Shown here: in pieces, positions 1-4,629 of the stretch | How the letters are laid out: each line of letters opens with the position of its first letter | How positions within the stretch are numbered: the stretch's first letter is position 1 | Assembly: GCA_934096025.1 (NCBI GenBank) | Contig: CAKOLP010000058.1 | Coordinates: 1 to 6,233, forward strand | Origin: an uncultured Bacilli bacterium | Lineage (GTDB): Bacteria > Bacillota_I > Bacilli_A > RF39 > UBA660 | DNA length: 6,233 nucleotides | Direction: 5' to 3' | Made by a program: the position numbers and the translations under genes | Notes under the pieces: generated by a model | What the model saw: only the letters and a program-made list of their open reading frames with translations | Databases searched by the model: none | What the model was told of the DNA's origin: nothing

Positions 1-912
1 TCTAGTTTTTTAAAAAGGGAATCTGGTTGGAAAAATAATAATGTATCACCAAGTAAATTAGATAGTCTTGAAGAACGCAAAATGCCAACTTTCCAAGAGA
101 TTAGAGAATTTTTAAGTGAGCATAATAAAAGAGAAAATAGGGAATTAGAAAAAAGATTATTTAAAATTATTAATAGTTTTGACCCAGAAAATCTATTATT
201 AAGTGATGACTATGACAAAGAAAAGTATTATAAATTAAGAATATATAAACGGTTAAAAAAGTTTATAGCTTCATTGAATGAAGATCAACAAAGTACTAAT
301 TTATATTTACAAATGGCTTCAACATTTATAAAATTCAGTCAAGAGGATTGTGAATACATTATTCGTAGATTAAAAGAACAGTTAGATTATTCAGATTTAG
401 CTGAAGAAAAACAAAAGTTGAAATTAAATGTTAATTTACCCCCAAAAAGATTCAAACTTTTCCCTAATACAATTAAAGTTCAAGCAAAGGCAACAGATTC
501 TAGTTTGCAAAACGAGATAGCTAAAGAAGATATGCAATTATATAGTGATTACAACACATATGTGAGAAATATTTATAAACTAGCTACGGTTATTTATCAT
601 TTACAAATGTGGAATTTATTATCTGTATATCCCGAACGAATAAGTAATTATTCCTTTACAATAGTTAATAACGATTCCAAACACGAGTTTAGAACTGCAT
701 ATTTTGTACAACGATATAGAGAAATTGGTTTATGTGCAATGAAAAAAGTACAACAATTAAGCCAAAATAGTGAACTTGATAATGGAAATGTAACTTTAGA
801 CTTGGATAATTCAAAAGAACAAAAGCAAGAGGCGTGTGAAGTTGTTAAAAGTCATAATCCCGTTTTAAAAAGAAAACGTAATAAAAAAATAAACCTAAAA
901 GACCAAAATTAA
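1..912 (+). CDS. Unrecognised helical protein, 5'-truncated by the window edge
   Basis: The reading frame is open from base 1 to the TAA at 910-912, giving 303 visible residues. The first in-frame ATG (82) has no convincing ribosome binding site, and the upstream codons look like ordinary protein, so the true start probably lies outside the window. I do not recognise a family. The protein is rich in Lys, Glu, Asn and Leu and looks mostly alpha-helical. It has no evident signal peptide or membrane segment. It ends in a basic, probably disordered tail (KRKRNKKINLK). A central stretch rich in Trp and Tyr (around positions 540-640) may be a folded core. The gene converges on the - strand gene at 1049-1552. 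Function is unknown; a replication, plasmid or phage accessory role would be a guess. I am sure it is coding and unsure of everything else. Confidence 0.7.
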   Translation, partial: SSFLKRESGWKNNNVSPSKLDSLEERKMPTFQEIREFLSEHNKRENRELEKRLFKIINSFDPENLLLSDDYDKEKYYKLRIYKRLKKFIASLNEDQQSTNLYLQMASTFIKFSQEDCEYIIRRLKEQLDYSDLAEEKQKLKLNVNLPPKRFKLFPNTIKVQAKATDSSLQNEIAKEDMQLYSDYNTYVRNIYKLATVIYHLQMWNLLSVYPERISNYSFTIVNNDSKHEFRTAYFVQRYREIGLCAMKKVQQLSQNSELDNGNVTLDLDNSKEQKQEACEVVKSHNPVLKRKRNKKINLKDQN

Positions 913-1048
913 ATATCTTTAAATAACAAAATTGAAATTAAAATTATTTTAGGGTATAAAACCCCCCATTGAATTAAGCATATATATTTAAAATAAAAAA
1001 GAACTAGAAAGAACATATATCTAACTAATTCATTAAAATAAAAAATAA
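913..1048. other. Convergent intergenic gap with no clear terminator
   Basis: This A+T-rich gap lies between two converging genes. The only G/C-rich spot is AGGGTATAAAACCCCCC near 950-966, which can form just three G-C pairs with no T-run behind it. I see no RNA gene or convincing intrinsic terminator here, although a bidirectional one would be expected. Confidence 0.4.
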
Positions 1049-1552
1049 TTATGATTTTTTTCTTTCTCGAGACTGCATAGTTTTATTATATCTTTTGTAA
1101 ATATTAACTTCAGCTTCGAGTTCTAGAAGTAGATTTTGTAATCTACATATTTCTTTAGCTAACTTATCTATTTCCCGTTCTTTTTTTTCTATGGCTGAAA
1201 CCTTTTTTCCTTGTAAATCCTTATAATCTTTTAAAAAATCTTCTAAAGTTTCAATACCATAAGCTTCACAAACTAAAAATTGTAAATATTCATTATCTAT
1301 AATATTAGGTTTTCCCTCAGGTGAATTTTCCAAGGAAAAAGCAGATATTCCCATTCCTAAATAATTCCAACCTATCCAATCTTCTTCTGTAATAATATTT
1401 GGCATACTTACTTTTTTTATTGTGTAAGGTCCATAAACAATATCTTGATTTACTTCTTCCATCAAGTTATTTTTTATTAAAAAATTACGTAACAAAATAC
1501 TTCTAGATGTTTTATCTATTGATTTAATAGAACCTGTTTTAAAGTCAATCAT
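1049..1552 (-). CDS. Unrecognised small protein with C-terminal coiled coil
   Basis: The protein has 167 aa. The start at 1552 is well supported: on the - strand a GGGAGGT Shine-Dalgarno sits 5 nt before the ATG. The N-terminal two thirds look globular, with a Trp/Gly-rich stretch near residues 55-75 (EEDWIGWNYLGMG). From about residue 115 to 150 there is a charged heptad-like run (KKEREIDKLAKEICRLQNLL), probably a coiled coil mediating self-association, followed by a basic tail. There is no signal peptide or membrane segment. I do not recognise a family. Before the IS insertion, the gene would have been divergent from the operon that now starts at 3287, separated by only a short intergenic region, so the two may have shared regulation. 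It is now downstream of the IS110 recombinase on the same strand, 240 bp away, and appears to keep its own -10. Confidence 0.75.
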   Translation of the reverse strand: MIDFKTGSIKSIDKTSRSILLRNFLIKNNLMEEVNQDIVYGPYTIKKVSMPNIITEEDWIGWNYLGMGISAFSLENSPEGKPNIIDNEYLQFLVCEAYGIETLEDFLKDYKDLQGKKVSAIEKKEREIDKLAKEICRLQNLLLELEAEVNIYKRYNKTMQSRERKKS

Positions 1553-1571
1553 ATTTTACCTCCCTTACTAA

Positions 1572-1600
1572 ATTATATTAAATAAATAACAAAAAATAAA
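1572..1600 (-). promoter_or_regulatory. Probable promoter of the 1049-1552 gene
   Basis: On the - strand a perfect TATAAT lies at 1577-1572, about 20 nt upstream of the ATG. The hexamer 17 bp further upstream (TTTATT, 1600-1595) is a poor -35, so the promoter is called mainly on its -10 and position. It lies outside the IS and was not disrupted by it. Confidence 0.4.
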
Positions 1601-1623
1601 GAACTTTAACTTAAATTTAATCT

Positions 1624-1627
1624 ATGA
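1624..1627. repeat. Shared core at the IS right end (ATGA on +)
   Basis: This is one of two copies of ATGA (TCAT on -) bounding the IS; the other is at 3254-3257. It probably contains the short core at which strands are exchanged. Both target guides span the TCA portion of it, as expected if the core is read by both guides. Confidence 0.65.
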
Positions 1628-1636
1628 CTTTCTAAG
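1627..1636 (-). other. IS right-end donor segment matching the donor guide
   Basis: The - strand sequence CTTAGAAAGT at 1636-1627 is identical over 10 bases to the 5' arm of the second bridge-RNA loop (3076-3067). In IS110 elements the left donor guide has the same sequence as the right end, so this supports both the boundary and the guide assignment. Confidence 0.7.
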
Positions 1637-1639
1637 TTT

Positions 1640-1645
1640 TTACAA
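1640..1645 (-). promoter_or_regulatory. -35 half of the circle-junction promoter
   Basis: TTGTAA on the - strand (1645-1640) sits near the right end and points outward. It is 17 bp from the TATACT of the left end only after circularisation with one shared TCAT. Confidence 0.5.
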
Positions 1646-1713
1646 GTGTTTTTTGTAAAATTCTTAAGAAAGTTATGATTTAGCCTAAAATTGTAGTTTA
1701 ATCCACGACTTAA

Positions 1714-1750
1714 AACACCAAAAGTACTATTTTTTTGAAAATTTGGTGTT
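1714..1750 (-). terminator. Hairpin downstream of the IS110 recombinase, possible terminator
   Basis: AACACCAAA (1714-1722) and TTTGGTGTT (1742-1750) form a perfect 9-bp stem with a 19-nt loop. On the - strand the stem is followed by only a short T-run, so it is a weak intrinsic-terminator candidate. It lies 43 nt past the recombinase stop and inside the element. Confidence 0.4.
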
Positions 1751-1778
1751 GATAAGTTGATATATTTTAAATAAAATG

Positions 1779-1842
1779 CTAAACTAATTTTGTTATGTTG
1801 AGTTATTCATGCATAATGCATAAATAATTCTAATTAGTTTAG
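1779..1842 (-). repeat. Stem-loop across the end of the recombinase gene
   Basis: CTAAACTAATT (1779-1789) and AATTAGTTTAG (1832-1842) form a perfect 11-bp outer stem that encloses the stop codon (1793-1795). Inside, AGTTATT/AATAATT and two copies of ATGCAT extend the pairing. On the - strand the outer stem is followed by CATTTTATTT, so it could end transcription of the recombinase or protect the mRNA end. Confidence 0.4.
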
Positions 1843-2989
1843 TGGAACAGGCAGTTAAACAAGCATAGTAATGTTTACCTTCCTGTTTTTTCTTTTGATA
1901 ATAAACATAAATTGGATTTTCTTTATCACATTTAGCTGATAAAGTTACAATATTTCGACTACAATTAAATAATATTCTTCTAGCATATCTATTACCACGT
2001 TTGGAAATAGGACCATGATAATTTATACTTTTACCTGATTGAACTATGGTAGGATCTAATCCACAACTAGCATTAATTTGTTTAATATTATTGAATCTAG
2101 TAATATCTTTTAATTCAGCAATTATTAAAGAAGCAGATAAATCTCCAATGCCAAACACTGAAACAATACTTTTATAATTTTTAATTTGTTTTGCAAGTTC
2201 AATCATTTGATTTTTTACATCATTTTTTTGTTCAGTAATATCAATAATTATATTAGCTAATTGTTTTAAATTATCAACATTTTTAGAATTTTCATTTACG
2301 CCCGGATAAGAATTATGTGCATACTCCTTAATAGTATTAGCTTTTCTTTTATAGTAGTTGATATGCCTACCATTTGTATTTGCCATATTATAAGCAAGAG
2401 CATCAACTCTTTTTTCTTTAATAATATAAGCATGAGGAAACTCTTTAATGAAATTTAACGCAGTTAAATCATAAATTTTTCCATCTTTAAAACATAATTC
2501 GAATTCTGGGAAACATAGATGTAATAATTCTTTATAACGATTCTTATGTCTAGTTAATCCTTCATCTAGATGATAATACTGTCTAGATAATTCATTAAGT
2601 TTAGTATAAATTTCATCTTCAGTATAATTTCTATCAGGAATACTTCCTTTCCAAAATAGATTAGTTAATTTAATACAGTCTTGTTTATCAGTTTTTGTTT
2701 TTCTAATAGTATTAGTAATTTCTTTACCAATAAGAGGATTAAAGACAATAACATGGTAATTATTTTCTTTAAAAAATCTTTCTGGTGCTTTGTGATAAAT
2801 ACTAGTTGCTTCCATGACAACAGTTAAGTTATCTTTAATGTTAAGTTTATTAATATTAGAATCAATTAATCCAAGATTATCTTTATTGTGAGCATATTCT
2901 GTAGGTTCTAATAAAACTTCACCAACATCTGAAGAAAGCATAAACATACTTTTACCTTTAGCAACATCTAGTACTAAAACATACTTCAT
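1793..2989 (-). CDS. IS110-family transposase (bridge-RNA-guided DEDD recombinase)
   Basis: This 398-aa protein catalyses excision and insertion of the IS, guided by the bridge RNA encoded just upstream. The N-terminal RuvC-like DEDD domain (about residues 1-160) has all four acidic residues: D8 in VLDVAKGK, E60 in VMEATSIYH, and D101 and D104 in KTDKQD. A helical linker with coiled-coil character follows (about 195-270). The C-terminal Tnp20 domain (about 272-360) contains VFGIGDLSASLIIAEL, ASCGLDP, and QSGKS, where S318 is the likely nucleophile serine. GNRYARR follows. Family knowledge holds that the DEDD and serine sites act together. The start is supported by GGAAAGGAAG 6 nt before the ATG. 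The length is typical and no frameshift is seen. The upstream leader is the bridge-RNA locus, so the two are probably co-transcribed. Confidence 0.95.
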   Translation of the reverse strand: MKYVLVLDVAKGKSMFMLSSDVGEVLLEPTEYAHNKDNLGLIDSNINKLNIKDNLTVVMEATSIYHKAPERFFKENNYHVIVFNPLIGKEITNTIRKTKTDKQDCIKLTNLFWKGSIPDRNYTEDEIYTKLNELSRQYYHLDEGLTRHKNRYKELLHLCFPEFELCFKDGKIYDLTALNFIKEFPHAYIIKEKRVDALAYNMANTNGRHINYYKRKANTIKEYAHNSYPGVNENSKNVDNLKQLANIIIDITEQKNDVKNQMIELAKQIKNYKSIVSVFGIGDLSASLIIAELKDITRFNNIKQINASCGLDPTIVQSGKSINYHGPISKRGNRYARRILFNCSRNIVTLSAKCDKENPIYVYYQKKKQEGKHYYACLTACSTKLIRIIYALCMNNST

Positions 2990-3004
2990 ATAATACTTCC
3001 TTTC

Positions 3005-3081
3005 CTAGTTTGACTCTTAGTGCTTACAATTATCTCATCATGCTGGTTATATGGATTCAAGACCCCACTTTCTAAGACTAG
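3005..3081 (-). ncRNA. Bridge RNA donor-binding loop
   Basis: The outer CTAG/CTAG and inner TCTTAG/CTAAGA pairs form the stem. The 5' arm CTTAGAAAGT (3076-3067) equals the IS right end at 1636-1627. It is followed by the apical motif GGGGTCTTGAATCC. On the 3' side, CATGA (3042-3038) can pair with TCATG at the left-end junction, a short candidate right donor guide. The left guide partly overlaps the closing stem, so the RNA would have to open on binding donor DNA. Confidence 0.65.
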
Positions 3082-3102
3082 ATTAATAATAAGATAAGAG
3101 AC

Positions 3103-3148
3103 GGGCAGTCATAGATATGGATTCAAAGACCCCTGATATAATCTGCCC
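3103..3148 (-). ncRNA. Bridge RNA target-binding loop
   Basis: Order on the - strand: stem GGGCAG, left target guide ATTATATCA (3142-3134), apical hairpin GGGGTCTTTGAATCC, right target guide ATATCTATGA (3118-3109), stem CTGCCC. The left guide is identical to the flank at 3263-3255 (9/9). The reverse complement of the right guide, TCATAGATAT, matches the other flank from 1627 for 8 consecutive bases (TCATAGAT). Both guides include the TCA of the shared core. Confidence 0.8.
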
Positions 3149-3162
3149 AAACTCAAACGCCA

Positions 3163-3198
3163 ATTTTTTATTCTTTCTTATAAGAAAGAATAAAAAAT
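3163..3198. repeat. 36-bp perfect palindrome in the IS left end
   Basis: This is a perfect palindrome centred between 3180 and 3181, with half-site TTCTTTCTTA and outer T6/A6 runs. It can form an 18-bp hairpin less a small loop. It lies near the predicted 5' end of the bridge RNA, where this family often has a 5' stem-loop. There is no T-run outside it, so it is not a standard terminator. It could also slow transcription entering from outside. Confidence 0.7.
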
Positions 3199-3246
3199 AT
3201 TCTATCATAAACTAATGAGTTTTTCTCTCATCAATTTACATCTTAA

Positions 3247-3252
3247 AGTATA
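3247..3252 (-). promoter_or_regulatory. -10 half of a circle-junction promoter for the bridge RNA and recombinase
   Basis: TATACT on the - strand (3252-3247) has no acceptable -35 in the present flank (CTTTTC at 3275-3270). When the two IS ends are joined with one TCAT, TTGTAA in the right end (1645-1640) comes to lie exactly 17 bp upstream. This is the end-junction promoter arrangement known in IS110-type elements. It should be strong only in the circular form. Confidence 0.6.
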
Positions 3253-3253
3253 C

Positions 3254-3257
3254 ATGA
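3254..3257. repeat. Shared core at the IS left end (ATGA on +)
   Basis: This is the second copy of ATGA bounding the IS. It directly abuts the TATAAT at 3258-3263 and supplies the TGA of the extended -10. Collapsing the two copies gives the reconstructed empty site ATCTATGATATAAT. Confidence 0.65.
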
Positions 3258-3286
3258 TATAATAAATAAGAAAAGGAGATTTGCAA

Positions 3287-4099
3287 ATGGAATTAGTAAA
3301 TATCATATATAAATACATAAACAGATTTATCAACAGTAAAGAATTAGTAAAATTATTAAGTACGATAAATAGAGCTAACTTTACTAAAGAAGATAATGAA
3401 AAACTAGATAAACTTATTGAGGATGTAAAAACTGTTATAGCCAATACAAATATCGAGATAGATGAAATAGAAAAACACAGAATTAAAACTATTAATAAAT
3501 TACTAAATAGACTTCAAAAAGCAGCCAATTTTAAAAATAATGACAAATCGGTGCAAGAATTTATTAAAAGGCAAATTGCTTCTTTAACAAAAGACAAGGA
3601 AACTCAAAGAGATAGTGGCCAAAGATATGAAAAACTTTATGATTTGTTAGTAAATAATGAGGTTAACATAAAATATATTGAGAAAATGACTGATTTAGAA
3701 TTGCTAGAATTTATAACCCAATATATTTCAGTTCCAGTAACAGTTAAACTTAGTCAAGAATTCTTTGATGATTTAGTAGATGTGGGAATAGATAAAGATA
3801 TGCGCGAAGCACTATGGCGACTTGCCAACAATTATTATCAAAAGGGCATTGACTTTACCAAAATAGAAGAATATTTTATAAAAAAAAGAGATAGTTATTA
3901 CCTAACAGAATTATTATGTGCAGTTGATGATGACATAGACAAAGAAAAAACAATTGAAAAAGTAATAGCAACTCATGATTGGGATTTTATTGCTGAGTGT
4001 GGAGTAACTGCCAAAAATATAAATATTATTTCTGAAGAAGAATTTGAAAAATATAAACAAAGAGCTACAAACGAAAAAAATAAAAATAGTAAAAAGTAA
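3287..4099 (+). CDS. Unrecognised 270-aa helical protein, first gene of the + strand run
   Basis: The ATG at 3287 is chosen because AAGGAG (3273-3278) is 8 nt upstream. The in-frame TTG at 3281 is only 2 nt from that site. The protein is Lys/Glu/Asn-rich and seems largely helical. The N-terminal region (to about residue 110) has amphipathic, coiled-coil-like stretches. The middle and C-terminal part (about 125-245) looks folded, with EALWRLANNYYQKG and YLTELLCAVDDDIDKEKTI. The tail is Lys/Asn-rich. It has no signal peptide, membrane segment or catalytic motif that I recognise. It is followed after 24 bp by the phosphopantetheinyl transferase gene, so the two are probably co-transcribed. Its promoter has been rebuilt by the IS110 insertion just upstream, so expression may differ from strains lacking the element. 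Confidence 0.8.
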   Translation: MELVNIIYKYINRFINSKELVKLLSTINRANFTKEDNEKLDKLIEDVKTVIANTNIEIDEIEKHRIKTINKLLNRLQKAANFKNNDKSVQEFIKRQIASLTKDKETQRDSGQRYEKLYDLLVNNEVNIKYIEKMTDLELLEFITQYISVPVTVKLSQEFFDDLVDVGIDKDMREALWRLANNYYQKGIDFTKIEEYFIKKRDSYYLTELLCAVDDDIDKEKTIEKVIATHDWDFIAECGVTAKNINIISEEEFEKYKQRATNEKNKNSKK

Positions 4100-4123
4100 A
4101 GATTAAATAAGGAGTTATCAACA

Positions 4124-4573
4124 ATGTTTCATTTATATATAAAAAAAGATACAACAAGCAAAGATTTTTTAAAAGAAGTTCTAAAAAAATATGGGCTTAG
4201 TGAAAATGATATTATATATAATGAATATAATAAACCGCTTATAAAAGATAACAAATTATATTTTAGTATAAGTCATGAGAAAAACATTTGTATAATTGGC
4301 ATAAGTAATAAGTGTATCGGCGTAGATATTCAATATTTTACTTATAATGAAAAAGTTATCCCCAAAGCATTTAATCCTCAAGAGATTAATATTTTAACTA
4401 ATTCAAATAACAAGGCATATGATTTTACAAAATTATGGACTATGAAAGAAGCTTATGCTAAATATATAGGTCGGGGACTAACATATGATTTTACCCAAAT
4501 AGATACTTTAAATCTTTTAGAGAATTATGCTTTCATAGAAACTTCAGAATACATTATATCTGTTTATAACTAG
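4124..4573 (+). CDS. 4'-phosphopantetheinyl transferase, small Sfp-type
   Basis: This cytoplasmic 149-aa enzyme is predicted to move the phosphopantetheine arm from coenzyme A onto a conserved Ser of an acyl, peptidyl or aryl carrier protein. Family signatures appear in order: the SISH stretch at 48-51, IGVDIQ at 65-70 with the metal-binding D68, and KLWTMKEAYAKYIGRGL at 103-119 with W105, K108, E109 and K113. Q70 replaces the Glu often present in the GVDIE motif, which occurs in part of the family and may alter metal binding. The protein is shorter than Sfp (over 200 aa) and keeps mainly the core fold. The start has AAGGAG 9 nt upstream. No carrier protein or synthase gene is visible nearby, so its substrate is unknown. 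It could be the general enzyme for fatty-acid or teichoic-acid carrier proteins. Confidence 0.85.
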   Translation: MFHLYIKKDTTSKDFLKEVLKKYGLSENDIIYNEYNKPLIKDNKLYFSISHEKNICIIGISNKCIGVDIQYFTYNEKVIPKAFNPQEINILTNSNNKAYDFTKLWTMKEAYAKYIGRGLTYDFTQIDTLNLLENYAFIETSEYIISVYN

Positions 4574-4580
4574 TTTATAA

Positions 4581-4597
4581 TCCACAAAAAAAGTGGA
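4581..4597 (+). repeat. Small hairpin between the transferase and peptidase genes
   Basis: TCCAC and GTGGA form a 5-bp stem around an A7 loop, 8 nt after the transferase stop. No T-run follows on +, so it is not a clear terminator; it could be an mRNA processing or stability site. The next gene has its own strong ribosome site. Confidence 0.25.
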
Positions 4598-4629
4598 CAT
4601 GTTCATACAATATATTAAGGAGGAAAAAA

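Larger units (their letters stand above)
1624..1679. repeat. Imperfect inverted repeat at the IS right end
   Basis: The arms at about 1624-1645 and 1653-1679 pair around a 7-nt spacer. The innermost 8 bp are perfect (TTTTACAA / TTGTAAAA). The outer parts match with two single-base bulges and a mismatch (ACTTTCTAAG against CTTAAGAAAGT). The outer end of the left arm includes the shared core and abuts the target flank. Possible roles are a protein-bound hairpin at the right end or a terminator-like structure against read-through. Confidence 0.5.
3000..3240 (-). ncRNA. IS110 bridge RNA (approximate ends)
   Basis: This is the non-coding leader upstream of the recombinase. Reading the - strand, it holds a long perfect palindrome (3198-3163), a first stem-loop closed by GGGCAG/CTGCCC (3148-3103), and a second stem-loop closed by TCTTAG/CTAAGA (3077-3015). 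Both loops carry nearly the same apical motif, GGGGTCTTTGAATCCATAT and GGGGTCTTGAATCCATAT. Two loops that separately read target and donor DNA are the hallmark of IS110 bridge RNAs. The guide segments match the actual ends and flanks of this copy (see the loop entries). The 5' end is inferred from the junction -10 at 3252-3247; the 3' end is unknown and is set just before the recombinase RBS. Confidence 0.8.
1628..3253 (-). mobile_element. Complete IS110-family insertion sequence with bridge RNA
   Basis: The element is read on the - strand: left end near 3253, bridge-RNA region, recombinase gene (1793-2989), right end near 1628. The ends were placed by three agreements. First, the tetranucleotide TCAT (- strand) occurs at both ends (3257-3254 and 1627-1624). 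Second, the flanks match the two target guides of the element's own RNA. Third, the right end matches a donor guide. The repeat distance is 1630 bp, a usual size for this family. IS110 elements lack classical terminal inverted repeats and move through a circular intermediate whose joined ends are the donor. The long non-coding region lies upstream of the gene, as in the IS110 group rather than the IS1111 group. The recombinase frame and both ends look intact, so the element may be active. The exact crossover within TCAT cannot be fixed from sequence. Confidence 0.85.
3235..3263 (+). promoter_or_regulatory. Hybrid promoter made by the IS insertion, driving 3287 onward
   Basis: The -35 TTTACA (3235-3240, 5/6 to consensus) lies in the IS left end. 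The spacer is exactly 17 bp. The -10 is a perfect TATAAT (3258-3263) preceded by TGA, making an extended -10. The -10 belongs to the original chromosomal promoter and the -35 to the element. A start near 3270 would leave a very short leader containing the AAGGAG ribosome site. Confidence 0.7.

Noticed and set aside
82..912. ATG 82 as the true start of the first gene
   Set aside because: The frame is open through base 1 and there is no ribosome site before 82, so the gene is treated as entering from outside the window.
950..966. Terminator between the convergent genes
   Set aside because: Only three G-C pairs can form and no T-run follows on either strand.
1628..3253. Classification as IS1111 group, based on sub-terminal inverted similarity (ACTTTCTAAG at one end, ACTTTAAG at the other)
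   Set aside because: The structured RNA with matching guides is upstream of the recombinase, which is the IS110-group layout; the end similarity is short and imperfect.
3281..3283. TTG start for the 3287 gene
   Set aside because: It is only 2 nt from the AAGGAG site; ATG 3287 has normal spacing.
3205..3444. Open reading frame on the - strand (79 codons)
   Set aside because: It is antisense to the well-supported gene at 3287 and spans the IS end, core and hybrid promoter, with low-complexity content; a shadow frame.
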